From: Prochlorococcus sp. AG-347-L17
GTDB lineage: Bacteria; Cyanobacteriota; Cyanobacteriia; PCC-6307; Cyanobiaceae
Direction of reading: 5' to 3'
Assembly: GCA_003278925.1 (NCBI GenBank)
Contig: QCCN01000004.1
Coordinates: 46,052 to 110,051, forward strand
DNA: 64,000 nucleotides
Shown here: one piece after another, positions 42,725-53,346 of the stretch
How positions within the stretch are numbered: the first letter of the stretch is position 1
Layout: each line of letters starts with the position of its first letter
Translations under genes and position numbers: made by a program
The notes under the pieces: model-generated
What the model saw: only the letters and a program-made list of their open reading frames with translations
What the model was told of the DNA's origin: nothing
Database searches by the model: none

Positions 42725-43810
42725 TTGAATGATTTGAATAATTTCAATAATTACTTAGATTTAGATAAAATTAACTCTCAATTAGAGAGGGCAGAAATAC
42801 AAAAAAGAATATTAATTAGAAAAATCTATAGGGAATATGAACTTTATCTTAATTTAGTAAGAGATCTACTTTTCATCTCTGTAGAAAAAGGCCTTAATCG
42901 AATATATAGTTGTCCAACAATTAATGATAATTTCTTAAATGAAAATGAACTCTATAGTCTTTTTGAAAAAAAAATAAGTAAATTAATATTTACGAATTTG
43001 CCCTTTTTAACAGTAGAACAATTAAAGATTAATGAAATTGAAAAAAATATAAATCAGGAAATTAATCTTAATATTTTGGATAGTTCCACAAAAATAAAGG
43101 ATGATCAAACAGAAAAATTTCAATATGAAGATGGTTTTCAATTAAAAGAACCCACTCAGTTAGAAATTGCGGAAGACTTTTCAAATACTTCTGAATATTA
43201 TCAAGCTCATAATTTTGAGAGATTCGTATCACTTGATTTAGATAATAACCACCATAATAATTATTTATCTAAAAACAATATTTTTGAAAATTTAGGAGTT
43301 GAAAAACAATTTATTTCCTCCTTGCTTGAATTAATAGGAGAAGAAAAAGTGGAAAAACCAAGATATCAAGAAAAAGAAAATATCAATCAAAAAGATAATT
43401 TACCAAAAAATCAGATTCTTAATAATTTTGATTTATTAGACAAGTCATTGGAAAATTTACTATTGAATCTTTCATATAACATTAATCAAGAATTATTCAA
43501 GGCAAATCTAATAAAAAAGATGATATCTAAAGATTCCTTTGATTACTTAGTAAGCAAAAATTTTATGATAAAACATCCATATCCTTTTGTTATTAATTTC
43601 AAATTAAACTTAAATCGGTCATCACTAGTCGGCAATAATTTTCAAAGCATTATTTTCTTCAATATATCTACCGTTGAGTTAGAGTTTAAAAATTTAAATC
43701 TTTCTATTCAAAGGAACAAAATAAATGAGCTAAAAAATCAATTTCAGCGTTTGGTTAAAAAAGAGACATATTGGAAGCAAAAAGAAATAACTTTGAATAA
43801 AATACGTTGA
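42725..43810 (+). CDS. Unknown protein between tsf and recG
   Basis: I start it at the TTG 5 bases after the tsf stop (361 aa, MNDLNNFNNYLDL). An earlier in-frame TTG would overlap tsf. The sequence is Asn/Lys/Glu-rich with a helical N-terminal part (about 1-60), an acidic low-complexity middle, and a better-structured C-terminal third (about 230-355). No catalytic motif or membrane helix. Its position is its only clue; a 22-bp gap separates it from recG. Confidence 0.7.
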   Translation: MNDLNNFNNYLDLDKINSQLERAEIQKRILIRKIYREYELYLNLVRDLLFISVEKGLNRIYSCPTINDNFLNENELYSLFEKKISKLIFTNLPFLTVEQLKINEIEKNINQEINLNILDSSTKIKDDQTEKFQYEDGFQLKEPTQLEIAEDFSNTSEYYQAHNFERFVSLDLDNNHHNNYLSKNNIFENLGVEKQFISSLLELIGEEKVEKPRYQEKENINQKDNLPKNQILNNFDLLDKSLENLLLNLSYNINQELFKANLIKKMISKDSFDYLVSKNFMIKHPYPFVINFKLNLNRSSLVGNNFQSIIFFNISTVELEFKNLNLSIQRNKINELKNQFQRLVKKETYWKQKEITLNKIR

Positions 43811-43832
43811 AAAAATAACTCTTTTTTCAAAT

Positions 43833-46289
43833 GTGACTATTAGAGGGAATAATAATAAATTAATTAAAGATTGGATAAGACCTCTTCAAAAATCTCTTAC
43901 TATTGAAACTGAAAACAAATTTATTAACACCCTTGGAAGAGAAAGATATTTTAATGATTATTTGCATGAATCTTTAAAAAATCTAAATAATCTAAATCTC
44001 TCAGACGAATATTTAAGAATATTTTATGATTTTTCTAAAAAATTTAATGAATACAATAAATTAGATGTAAATCAAAGAAAAAGATTAATTATAGATACAA
44101 GAAAAAATCTTTATAAACTAGGTAAAACTCTAGAAATAGAAAGTTCTAATAATATTTCTAATAATGTTTTTCTGAATAAAGCTGATGCAAGTTTGTCCTT
44201 TGATGCAGATATTTCATTAATAAAAAATGTAGGAAAAGTTTATAAAAATAAGCTTAATGAATTAGGGATATTTAATATAAAAGATCTAATTAATTATTTT
44301 CCACGAACATATCTAGACTATACAAATAGAGTCAAGATAATAAATTTAAAACCAGATAATTTATACACGTGCATCGCAAACGTTAAAAGATTTTATATCC
44401 ATAAGAGTAAAAAAAATAGTAATTTATCAATAATGAATATTGTCGTTTTTGATGAGACGTCTTCAATAAAGGTTACAAAATTTTTTTTAGGAAGAAGATT
44501 TAGATCTTACTCCTTCTTCACATCTCAAAAATCTTTGTATACTTCTGGAACCAAATTAGCAATTTCCGGAAAGGTTAAATTGACAGAGTATGGCAAAACG
44601 TTTGTAGATCCGCAGATTGAAATTCTTAAGGATAACAATGATAATTTTAATTTTTCAGGCAAAATATTACCCTTGTATTCATTAGGTGAAGCATTATCAA
44701 ATATGAGTTTTATAAAACTTTTGAAAAAGGTACTAATTTATGCAAAGCAATATCCAGAAATTTTAAACAAAAAGCAACTTGATTCATTATCTTTATTATC
44801 AAAAGGAGAATCGTTGATTAATATTCATTTTCCACCAACTCAGCAGGCACTTATTGAGTCAAAAAAACGTTTGGTTTTTGATGAGTTATTCTTACTTCAA
44901 ATAAAGTTCCTACTTAGAAAAAGAAAGACGAATAAAAATGCAACTTCCCAACAATTACCTCAAAAGAAATCTTTATTAAAAGAATTTTTAAATACTTTTC
45001 CTTTTGAATTAACAAAATCTCAAGAAAATGTTTTAAATGAAATTAAGAAAGATTTATCTAGCCCCGTGCCAATGTCTAGATTGCTTCAGGGAGATGTAGG
45101 AAGCGGTAAAACCATAATTGCAATAGCGTCTCTTTTACTTGTCATTGAAAAAAACTTGCAAGGTGCGTTTATGGTCCCAACTGAGGTATTAGCAGAACAG
45201 CATTATAAAAATTTATTAAAATATTTGAATCCCCTTTTAGTTTCTGTTGAGCTACTTACTGGGAATACCCCTCAAAAAAAGAGAAAAGAAATTTTCTCTA
45301 ATTTGAACAATGGATTAGTTGATATCCTCGTGGGTACTCATGCATTATTTGAGGATAAAGTCATCTTTAATGCATTAGGGATGGTAGTAATTGATGAACA
45401 ACATAGATTTGGAGTTACTCAAAGAAATAGATTATTAAATAAAGGAGAAAATACTAACTTGTTATCAATGACAGCAACACCAATTCCAAGAACTCTTGCG
45501 CTTTCTATTTATGGTGATTTAGATGTGAGTCAAATTACAGAACTCCCTCCTGGGAGAGTTCCCATAACAACAAAAATAATTTCAGAAGATGATTTAACTA
45601 ACTTGTTCAAGAATGTTGAAGATGAGATCAATAAGGGAAAGCAAGCTTATGTGATTTTGCCACTTATAGAAGATTCAGAAAAAATGAATTTAAGCTCTGC
45701 AAAGAAAACATTCAAACATTTATCAGAAGAGGTCTTTTTTAACAAAAAAGTTGGATTATTACATGGCAAATTAAGTTCACAAGAAAAGAATGAAGTAATC
45801 AATTCTTTTTTAAAGAATGAAATTAATATATTGGTTTCAACCACAGTAATTGAGGTTGGCATTGATGTGCCTAACGCCACAATTATGATTATTTATAATT
45901 CGGACAGATTTGGATTGTCCCAGCTACATCAATTAAGGGGGAGAGTTGGTAGAGGATCAACAAAATCTTTTTGTTACCTGGTAACCCCCGATAAAAATGG
46001 ATTAGAAAATAAAAGACTTTGTGTTTTGCAAAAATCTAATGATGGCTTTTACATTGCTGAAAAAGACTTGGAGCTTAGAGGACCAGGCCAGATTTTAGGA
46101 TATAGACAATCCGGATTGCCTGATTTTGTACTAGACAATTTACCTAACAATAAATTTCTTATTGATAAAGCCCGTGAAGAGGCTATTAAGATTGTTAGTG
46201 ATGATCCTGATTTAAAAGAAAATATTGTTTTAAGGAATATACTTATTGATAATTCTGATAATAAATTCATTCATGATTTTTTAAATTGA
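43833..46289 (+). CDS. recG: ATP-dependent DNA helicase RecG
   Basis: The 818-aa protein has a long N-terminal extension (about 1-120), the wedge/OB region (about 125-280), and SF2 helicase motifs: Walker A GDVGSGKT (about 419-426), DEQHRFG, MTATPIPRT and the C-terminal RGRVGRG. RecG reverses stalled forks and Holliday junctions. It is longer than E. coli RecG (693 aa), as in plant and cyanobacterial homologs. The start is GTG. Confidence 0.95.
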   Translation: MTIRGNNNKLIKDWIRPLQKSLTIETENKFINTLGRERYFNDYLHESLKNLNNLNLSDEYLRIFYDFSKKFNEYNKLDVNQRKRLIIDTRKNLYKLGKTLEIESSNNISNNVFLNKADASLSFDADISLIKNVGKVYKNKLNELGIFNIKDLINYFPRTYLDYTNRVKIINLKPDNLYTCIANVKRFYIHKSKKNSNLSIMNIVVFDETSSIKVTKFFLGRRFRSYSFFTSQKSLYTSGTKLAISGKVKLTEYGKTFVDPQIEILKDNNDNFNFSGKILPLYSLGEALSNMSFIKLLKKVLIYAKQYPEILNKKQLDSLSLLSKGESLINIHFPPTQQALIESKKRLVFDELFLLQIKFLLRKRKTNKNATSQQLPQKKSLLKEFLNTFPFELTKSQENVLNEIKKDLSSPVPMSRLLQGDVGSGKTIIAIASLLLVIEKNLQGAFMVPTEVLAEQHYKNLLKYLNPLLVSVELLTGNTPQKKRKEIFSNLNNGLVDILVGTHALFEDKVIFNALGMVVIDEQHRFGVTQRNRLLNKGENTNLLSMTATPIPRTLALSIYGDLDVSQITELPPGRVPITTKIISEDDLTNLFKNVEDEINKGKQAYVILPLIEDSEKMNLSSAKKTFKHLSEEVFFNKKVGLLHGKLSSQEKNEVINSFLKNEINILVSTTVIEVGIDVPNATIMIIYNSDRFGLSQLHQLRGRVGRGSTKSFCYLVTPDKNGLENKRLCVLQKSNDGFYIAEKDLELRGPGQILGYRQSGLPDFVLDNLPNNKFLIDKAREEAIKIVSDDPDLKENIVLRNILIDNSDNKFIHDFLN

Positions 46290-46346
46290 AAACTATCATT
46301 GTAATTTTTGATATATATGCCACTATAAATCAATTGCAAATTTCAA

Positions 46347-47030
46347 TTGAAAATTTGGAATAAAATACCAATTAAAGATAATGGAGATAAATTAATAGCT
46401 ATACCTAGCTGCCTAAAGTTTTTAGATCCCCACCCTTACTCTCATTTAGGAGCACCTTACAAAGATAAAACTTCTATTTGGAAATTAAGAGAGGAGGTCG
46501 TAAATAGATTATTAAAAGTAAATGATTATTTGATATCAAAGAGTAGTTTTAACCTTTTAATTTATGACAGTTGGCGACCTTTAGAAGTCCAAGAATTTAT
46601 GTTTAAAAGAGCATTTTTATTAGAGTGTGAAAAATCTGATATTGATATTTCTTTTGAAAACATAAAATCTTATCCATCCATTTTAAAAAAAGTTGAAAAA
46701 TTTTGGGCATATCCTTCTTATGACTCTAGGTGTCCTCCCCCTCATTCGACTGGGGGTGCATTGGATGTTTGTTTATCAGACAATCAGGGAAATCTTGTTG
46801 AAATGGGTAGCATGGTTGATCAAATGGATGAGACCTCAAATCCTTATTTTTATGTAAACATAAAGAATGAAGAAGCAATTATTTGGAATAGTAGAAGAAA
46901 TTTATTAAGGGAAATTATGACTAAATTCGGATTCGCTCAACATCCAAATGAATGGTGGCATTTTAGTTATGGTGATCAATTATGGGCTTGGAAAAATAAA
47001 AAGGCAAATGCTCTTTATGGAAAAATATAA
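46347..47030 (+). CDS. D-Ala-D-Ala dipeptidase-like peptidase (VanX/M15D)
   Basis: The 227-aa protein has the VanX-type zinc motif HSTGGALDVCL (His and Asp ligands) and the C-terminal EWWHFSY (catalytic Glu and last His). VanX-type enzymes cleave D-Ala-D-Ala dipeptides; in non-resistant bacteria the role is cell-wall turnover or nutrient recycling. The start is TTG. Its stop lies 3 bp from the convergent sir stop. Confidence 0.85.
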   Translation: MKIWNKIPIKDNGDKLIAIPSCLKFLDPHPYSHLGAPYKDKTSIWKLREEVVNRLLKVNDYLISKSSFNLLIYDSWRPLEVQEFMFKRAFLLECEKSDIDISFENIKSYPSILKKVEKFWAYPSYDSRCPPPHSTGGALDVCLSDNQGNLVEMGSMVDQMDETSNPYFYVNIKNEEAIIWNSRRNLLREIMTKFGFAQHPNEWWHFSYGDQLWAWKNKKANALYGKI

Positions 47031-47033
47031 ATT

Positions 47034-48821
47034 CTATTGATTTTCGTTTAGTAAATTCAATATATAATTTTCATCTTGAGTATTTATAAAATCTCCGAAA
47101 TCCAAATCCAAATTACTCTTCCAATTATCAAATAATGGTTGAAGAGTTTTTTCTAAATCGTTAAGTTCCATTCTTTGTAAAAATGGTTTAGCAAGCCTTT
47201 GTAGATTTTTACTTCCCCCCAACCATAATTGGTATTTATTTTGCCCACTTCCAACAAGTGCTAATTCGGCCATATAAGGCCTAGTACATCCATTCGGACA
47301 TCCTGTCATTCTGAATAATATTGTCTTTTGTATTTTTAGATCTAATAGTAAATTTTCAATCCTTTTTAATACATCAGGTAATATTCTTTCAGCTTCAGTC
47401 ATTGCGAGACCACAAAGTGGTAAAGCAGGACATGCTAAAGCGTGCCTTTGTATTTCATTAATGTTTTCTAAATTTTCGTATCCAATTTTTGATAGAGATT
47501 TTTGAATTTCACCTTTGTGTTTATTGGGGATATTACAAAGTAAAATATCTTGATTAGGTGTGAGTCTTAAATCTAAATTAAATTTTTTAACAATACTTGT
47601 GATGGTATTCTTCTTCTCTCCAGATAATCTTCCTGATAATAATGGTAAACCTACGAAATGGGAGGTTTTATTCTGTTTATGCCAACCTAGGTAATCAATA
47701 AGAACCTTATCAGGTTCTTTTCTAATTTTCTTAATTTCTTTTTTGAAATACTTATCAGAAAGTATCTTTTTGAACCATTTAATACCTTTTCTATGAAGAA
47801 GATATTTCATTCTCGAATTTTTTCTTGATTTTCTATCACCATAATCTCTTTGAATAGCCACAATGCTTTGTATTAATTCATAAACATCAGGTTCTTCAAC
47901 ATATCCAAGTGGATCTGCAATTCTGGCAAATGTCTCCTCATTATTATGTGTGCGACCCATACCACCTCCAATATAGAAGTTGCATCCTTCTAAGTTTCCA
48001 TTTTTAGAAGTAAAGGCAACTATTCCTATGTCATTGGTAAGAAGATCAACAGAATTGTCCCCAGGAACCGTCACGGCACATTTGAATTTTCTCGGTAAAT
48101 AAGTTGAACCATAAAGAGGCTCATCTTTTATTCCACTAAAAACATTATCTTTGAATTGGAGCTTCCTAATTGCTTCAATATCTTCATCAGGCTTTATGGT
48201 GTACTCTAAATCTCCATCGGCCCAAAGCTCTAAAAAAGTGCCTTGACCAGCCATTGGGGTGAGAAGATCTGCAACTTTTTTTGCCAATGCTCTTGCAATA
48301 TTATAGTCTGGCGAATCAAATGGAGCCGCAGGGGCCATAACATTTCTATTAATGTCTCCGCATGCAGCTAATGTGGATCCCATTGAATTTACTATTGTTT
48401 GAATTACTTCCTTTAGGTTCTCCTTCCTGATTCCATGCATTTGAAAGGCTTGTCTTGTAGTGGCCCTAAGTGTTCCATTACCTAGTTTGTCAGATAATTC
48501 ATCTAATGCTAAAAATAATTTCCCAGGGACTTCACCGCCCGGATTTCTTAACCTAAGCATCATTTGCCAATCTTTACTTTTGCCCGGCCTTCTATTTTCC
48601 CTATTATCTTGTTGATAACTTCCATGAAATTTTAATAACTGAACTGCATCATTAGTAAAATGGTCACTTTCATTGACTAATTCTGTAGCAAGTGGTTCCT
48701 TAAGAAATTGGCTACTTTTTTTAAAATTTTCAAATTTAGAGACCTCTAGTCCATTTGCTAAACAAACAGTCTCTTCCTTTGCAGAATCTTTTTTCTTTTT
48801 TACTTTCTCAACCTTGATCAA
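47034..48821 (-). CDS. sir: Ferredoxin-sulfite reductase
   Basis: The 595-aa protein has the siroheme-[4Fe-4S] cysteine motifs CPALPLC (C-x5-C) and TGCPNGC (C-x3-C), plus the duplicated fold typical of sulfite/nitrite reductases (LRATTRQAFQMHGI, VPGDNSVDLL). It reduces sulfite to sulfide for cysteine synthesis. Residues conserved with plant sulfite reductase favour sir over nirA. It starts at TTG and is divergent from glyS. Confidence 0.92.
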   Translation of the reverse strand: MIKVEKVKKKKDSAKEETVCLANGLEVSKFENFKKSSQFLKEPLATELVNESDHFTNDAVQLLKFHGSYQQDNRENRRPGKSKDWQMMLRLRNPGGEVPGKLFLALDELSDKLGNGTLRATTRQAFQMHGIRKENLKEVIQTIVNSMGSTLAACGDINRNVMAPAAPFDSPDYNIARALAKKVADLLTPMAGQGTFLELWADGDLEYTIKPDEDIEAIRKLQFKDNVFSGIKDEPLYGSTYLPRKFKCAVTVPGDNSVDLLTNDIGIVAFTSKNGNLEGCNFYIGGGMGRTHNNEETFARIADPLGYVEEPDVYELIQSIVAIQRDYGDRKSRKNSRMKYLLHRKGIKWFKKILSDKYFKKEIKKIRKEPDKVLIDYLGWHKQNKTSHFVGLPLLSGRLSGEKKNTITSIVKKFNLDLRLTPNQDILLCNIPNKHKGEIQKSLSKIGYENLENINEIQRHALACPALPLCGLAMTEAERILPDVLKRIENLLLDLKIQKTILFRMTGCPNGCTRPYMAELALVGSGQNKYQLWLGGSKNLQRLAKPFLQRMELNDLEKTLQPLFDNWKSNLDLDFGDFINTQDENYILNLLNENQ

Positions 48822-48908
48822 AGGACCAAAACATATCTCTTTTTATACATTAGCGAAAAGCTTATTTAACTGGTAGTAAATTATAGTAAGTGAAGTCATA
48901 TTTTTTTC

Positions 48909-51071
48909 TTGTCTAAATATTTACTTGAGATAGGAACAGAAGAGTTGCCCGCAAAATTTGCTCATTCTGTTCTAGAGCAATTTAAATCTCTAATAGAATT
49001 TGAATTGGATAAAAAGTTAATCAAATTCGAACAAATAGTTGTTACCTCCACACCAAGGAGGATAGTTCTACTTCTCGAAGGTTTAGTGGATTATGCAGAA
49101 GATAAGATAATAGAAAGAAAAGGGCCTAAAGCAAATTTAGCTTATTTAAATGGATGTCCTACTAATGCTGCTTTAGGATTTGCTAATAGCTTAGATATAG
49201 ATGTAGGTGAGCTAGAAATAAAAAACACTGAAAAGGGTGATTTTGTATTTGGAAAGAAAATTGAGAAAGGACTATCAACTAAAATTTCTTTGTCTTCGAT
49301 TATCCCAAAATTAGTAAAGAGTCTTCAAGGGCCTCGATTTATGAAATGGGGGGGTGGGAACATAAAATTTTCAAGACCTATTAGGTGGATTGCCTCTATT
49401 TATAATGATGAAATTCTTGATTTTGAATTTGATGAATGTGATCCAAAAATCAAAATAAGTAATAAAACAAAAAGTCATAGGTTAATCAATGAAGTTTTAG
49501 AAGTTAAGAATCCTGATGATTTTTTTGAATTATTGAAACGAAATAGAGTAATAGCTATTCGAAAAGAAAGAAAAGAAAAAATTGAAAGTTTAATAAATCA
49601 GGCATCTAAATCTTTAAATCTGAAACCTGATCTTTCAGAAGGATTATTAAATGAACTAACTGATTTAGTAGAATGGCCAGATTTAATTATTGGTAGATTT
49701 AGTAATGAATTTCTTGATCTTCCGGTTGAAGTTCTCTCAACAGTAATGAAAATTCATCAGAGATACGTTCCTCTTTTATTTAAAAACGAAAGTTTTTCTA
49801 AACTAGATTTAAGCTCTGAAAAAAATATTAGTACAACTTTCTACGTTATTTCAAATGGTCTTGAAGAATCAAATAATAATATTGCTAAAGGTAATGAGAA
49901 AGTATTAAGGGCAAGGTTTTCAGATGCAAAGTTTTTCGTAGAAAGTGACAAAAAAGTTGCTTCAATCGAAAGAAATGAAAAGCTTAAATCTGTTTCATAT
50001 ATAAAAGGACTTGGAAATATTTTTCAGAGAGTAGAAAGGATAGAGGAAGTTACTAAAAAAATTCTTAAATTTTTAAATGATAAGTCTTTGGAAGAAAAAA
50101 AAATAATAGAAGCTGCTAAATACTGTAAAAACGACTTATGTAGCGAAATTGTTTTCGAATTCCCTGAGCTGCAAGGAATAATGGGTGGTAAGTATCTTAA
50201 ATATGAGGGATTTAGTGAGGATATTTGCTTGGCTGTGGCTGAACATTATTTACCTTGTTTTTATAAAGATGCTTTGCCCTCCACAAAATATGGTGCAATA
50301 GTTTCCATAGCAGATAAGGTCGAAACTTTAATAAGTATATTTATTTCTGGTAAACGTCCTAGTGGATCATCTGATCCTTATGCTTTAAGAAGAAATTTGA
50401 ATGGAGTGATTAAAATAATTTGGGATTATGAACTTGATTTACCTTTAAATGAATTATTCAACGAACTTATTGATTTTTGGAAAATCGTATTTCCGAATTT
50501 AAACTTCTCAAGAGAAACAGTATTTAATGATTTAAATGAATTTTTAGTTCAAAGAATTGTTAGTCATCTAGAAGAAATATCACTTAGTAAAGAATTAATA
50601 AAGGCCGTTTGCTCTTCTGATGAATTATCTCAAAAAAGAGTATTGAATATAGTTGATCTTAAAAATAGGATTAACTCTATTATCAATTTTATCGAAAAGG
50701 ATAATTTTGTTGAAATCCAGAAGGTAATTAGTAGGGTAAGCAAATTAGCAAATAAAAGTGATATTTCAAGAGACGTTCTCTCAACAAGAGATTATGTAAA
50801 CACAAAACTTTTTGAAAAAGATTGTGAATTCAAAGTTTTTGAATTTATTGGAGAATTAGAAAAACTTTTTTCAGAAGGTTATTGCAATTATTTGGAACTT
50901 CTAAGTTTGTTTGAGATAAATGTAAACACTATCGAGGATTTATTTGATAATGAAAAGGGAGTCCTAATAATGTCAGAGGATTTAAAAATAAGAAATAATA
51001 GACTCAATTTGTTGAGCTTAATTAGAAATTATTCTCTAAAAATTGCCGACTTTACACTTTTGAACTCTTAA
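48909..51071 (+). CDS. glyS: Glycyl-tRNA synthetase beta subunit
   Basis: The 720-aa protein has the GlyS beginning YLLEIGTEELPAKFA and the RFMKWGGGNIKFSRPIRWIA segment, with an HD-like region in the middle and a C-terminal anticodon-binding region. It works with the alpha subunit (glyQ, not in this window) to charge glycine tRNA. TTG start. Its 3' end overlaps chlP by 20 bp on the opposite strand. Confidence 0.95.
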   Translation: MSKYLLEIGTEELPAKFAHSVLEQFKSLIEFELDKKLIKFEQIVVTSTPRRIVLLLEGLVDYAEDKIIERKGPKANLAYLNGCPTNAALGFANSLDIDVGELEIKNTEKGDFVFGKKIEKGLSTKISLSSIIPKLVKSLQGPRFMKWGGGNIKFSRPIRWIASIYNDEILDFEFDECDPKIKISNKTKSHRLINEVLEVKNPDDFFELLKRNRVIAIRKERKEKIESLINQASKSLNLKPDLSEGLLNELTDLVEWPDLIIGRFSNEFLDLPVEVLSTVMKIHQRYVPLLFKNESFSKLDLSSEKNISTTFYVISNGLEESNNNIAKGNEKVLRARFSDAKFFVESDKKVASIERNEKLKSVSYIKGLGNIFQRVERIEEVTKKILKFLNDKSLEEKKIIEAAKYCKNDLCSEIVFEFPELQGIMGGKYLKYEGFSEDICLAVAEHYLPCFYKDALPSTKYGAIVSIADKVETLISIFISGKRPSGSSDPYALRRNLNGVIKIIWDYELDLPLNELFNELIDFWKIVFPNLNFSRETVFNDLNEFLVQRIVSHLEEISLSKELIKAVCSSDELSQKRVLNIVDLKNRINSIINFIEKDNFVEIQKVISRVSKLANKSDISRDVLSTRDYVNTKLFEKDCEFKVFEFIGELEKLFSEGYCNYLELLSLFEINVNTIEDLFDNEKGVLIMSEDLKIRNNRLNLLSLIRNYSLKIADFTLLNS

Positions 51072-52392
51072 CTTTAATTCCTCCCTTTATTGAATAATTT
51101 TCTAGCATTTTTTCTACCTCTTTATTTTCCCTAACAGCACTATCAACGGGTTTATATTTTAGTGGCGCTAGGGCTTTCCCTCTTAAAATCGAACCAAGTG
51201 TAAGCATGGTAATTTTAAGTTGCTGTAATGGTTTCATAGAGACAACTCTTTTGTATAAGTAACTATCAAAAGTAAGTCTTTGAACATCCATGTCATCACA
51301 CATCTCAACAAAGGCTTCTCTAGCAGAATCATTTCTGTAGAAAATATTTTGAAGGATTTCTAGCACCTTATAAGTTGTGCCATATTTTTTATCCCATTTT
51401 TTTAGATAGTTTTTTAAATCTTTTTCTGATGGAATTACTTGACCATTTTTTGATGCTTCAACAATTTCTTCAGCACACATTCTTCCGCTTTTTGCAGCAA
51501 AATAAATACCTTCTCCAGAACTCTTTGTAACATAACCTGCCGCATCACCAACCAATGCCATTCTCCCAACTACCCTTCTTGGCCTTGGATGCTCTGGAAT
51601 AGGGTGAGCTTCTACCTTTATTACTTCACCATTAACAAGTCTTTTTTTTGCTCTATTTCTTACACCCTCTTGAAGTCCTTTAATTAATGACTGATTCTTT
51701 TGCATGGTTCCTGTGCCCACAGCAACATGATCATATTTAGGAAATACCCACCCATAAAAATCAGGAGAAACATCAGTTCCAACATACATTTCAGCAAGAT
51801 CTTCGTAGTAACTCATTTCTTCTTTAGGCAATTTAATTCTTTCCTGAAATGCTATAGCAACTTTGTAATCACCCGCATCCATTGCTTTTGCGACTCTGCT
51901 ATTGGCTCCATCAGCTCCGATCAAAAGGTCAACAGTAAGCTCTTTTAGTTCCCCTTTTTTATCTCCATTCGTAAAATCTGAGTAGGAAAGCTTATATGGC
52001 CCTTGATTATTTTCGCCAGTATCAATAGAAGTAACTAATCCATTTATTAATGTAGCACCAAGATCTGATGCTCTGTTGCGCATAAAGGCATCCATAACTT
52101 CTCTTCTACACATCCCAATAAACTCATTATCACTTTTCCCATAAACTCTATCTAAACTTATATCTACTTCTCTATTTGATGGAGATATCATTCTCATATG
52201 CCTTACTTTTCTATCAATAATTGATTCAGGCAAATCAAATTCTTCGACCATGCAAAGTGGAATTGCTCCTCCACATGGTTTCGCATTATCTAATTTTCTC
52301 TCGAAGAGCCAAGTTTTTATTCCAGCTTTAGCAAGTATTTCTGCCGCACATGAACCACTTGGACCTCCACCAATAACAGCTACCCTCAACAT
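51052..52392 (-). CDS. chlP: Geranylgeranyl reductase
   Basis: The 446-aa flavoprotein has the FAD-binding GGGPSGSCAAE (8-18), the FERKLDNAKPCGGAIP segment and GDAAGYVTKSSGEGIYFA. It reduces the geranylgeranyl tail to phytyl for chlorophyll and tocopherol. In Prochlorococcus this makes phytylated divinyl-chlorophyll. Overlaps glyS tail-to-tail. Confidence 0.95.
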   Translation of the reverse strand: MLRVAVIGGGPSGSCAAEILAKAGIKTWLFERKLDNAKPCGGAIPLCMVEEFDLPESIIDRKVRHMRMISPSNREVDISLDRVYGKSDNEFIGMCRREVMDAFMRNRASDLGATLINGLVTSIDTGENNQGPYKLSYSDFTNGDKKGELKELTVDLLIGADGANSRVAKAMDAGDYKVAIAFQERIKLPKEEMSYYEDLAEMYVGTDVSPDFYGWVFPKYDHVAVGTGTMQKNQSLIKGLQEGVRNRAKKRLVNGEVIKVEAHPIPEHPRPRRVVGRMALVGDAAGYVTKSSGEGIYFAAKSGRMCAEEIVEASKNGQVIPSEKDLKNYLKKWDKKYGTTYKVLEILQNIFYRNDSAREAFVEMCDDMDVQRLTFDSYLYKRVVSMKPLQQLKITMLTLGSILRGKALAPLKYKPVDSAVRENKEVEKMLENYSIKGGIKVKSSKV

Positions 52393-52504
52393 ATGAAAAA
52401 AAATAATTCTGTATATAAAAACTACATCTTTTTTGCTTATAAAAGTGCATTTCTTAAAATAATAGTTAATATCGAAATATCTTTTCCAAATTCACTTCTA
52501 AATA

Positions 52505-53218
52505 TTGGAACTAAACAAAGATATCGATCAATTTGATATACCACTTGCCAAAAGAACTTACCTAGATAATCCAAATTCAACATTATTAAAAAAACTATTA
52601 ATATTTTCTCCATTTCTTTTTCTTATCTTTTCAGTCGCTGCATTGCGATTAATTAAAAATATAGAAATAGGATCTCTTGATAATCTCAATTTTCAGGCTC
52701 AGATAAATCACGATCATAGAATTTTAGGTCATTTACCCTATGCGGAAATTTCTAAGGAGAAACTAGTTTTAATTGAGCCTAATATTGAAGTTCATATGGA
52801 TATGCGCGATTCTCTACTAAAGATGAGAGAAGAAGCCAAAAAGGATGGGATATACTTAGTCTTCTTGAGTGGTTATAGATCAATAAATTTGCAAAAGGAT
52901 ATCTTTTATTCTTTAAAATCTATTAGAAATCAAGAAGCGGCAGAAAGAGCTAGAGTTTCAGCCCCTCCAGGGTATTCTGAACATAGTACAGGTTTCGCAA
53001 TCGATATTGGTGATGCTACTCAAAGAGAGACAGACTTTGAAACCGACTTCGAAAATACTGACGCCTTTAGATGGTTAATAAAAAATGCAGCTATGTTTCA
53101 CTTTAAGTTATCGTTCAACAAAGATAATAAATATATAGATTACGAACCCTGGCATTGGAGATATGAGGGGTCAATTGAAGCATTAAAAGTTTTTGAAAGC
53201 TCAAATAGAAAATTATAA
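52505..53218 (+). CDS. VanY-type D-Ala-D-Ala carboxypeptidase (M15B)
   Basis: The 237-aa protein has an N-terminal membrane anchor (about 30-49), then the VanY zinc motif SEHSTGFAIDIGD and EPWHWRY, with LSGYRSINLQ upstream. It should cut D-Ala from peptidoglycan stem peptides in the periplasm. TTG start. It is the second M15-family enzyme in the window, close to the VanX-like gene. Confidence 0.88.
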   Translation: MELNKDIDQFDIPLAKRTYLDNPNSTLLKKLLIFSPFLFLIFSVAALRLIKNIEIGSLDNLNFQAQINHDHRILGHLPYAEISKEKLVLIEPNIEVHMDMRDSLLKMREEAKKDGIYLVFLSGYRSINLQKDIFYSLKSIRNQEAAERARVSAPPGYSEHSTGFAIDIGDATQRETDFETDFENTDAFRWLIKNAAMFHFKLSFNKDNKYIDYEPWHWRYEGSIEALKVFESSNRKL

Positions 53219-53346
53219 ATCTAATTGATTAATTTAATTATTCAATAAATTATATTTTTCAAAGTCTTAAAGAGAAAATTCTCATAATAAGCATACTTTG
53301 AGTTAGCCTTAATAGAGTCAATCTAATATTTATATAAATTTTATAA

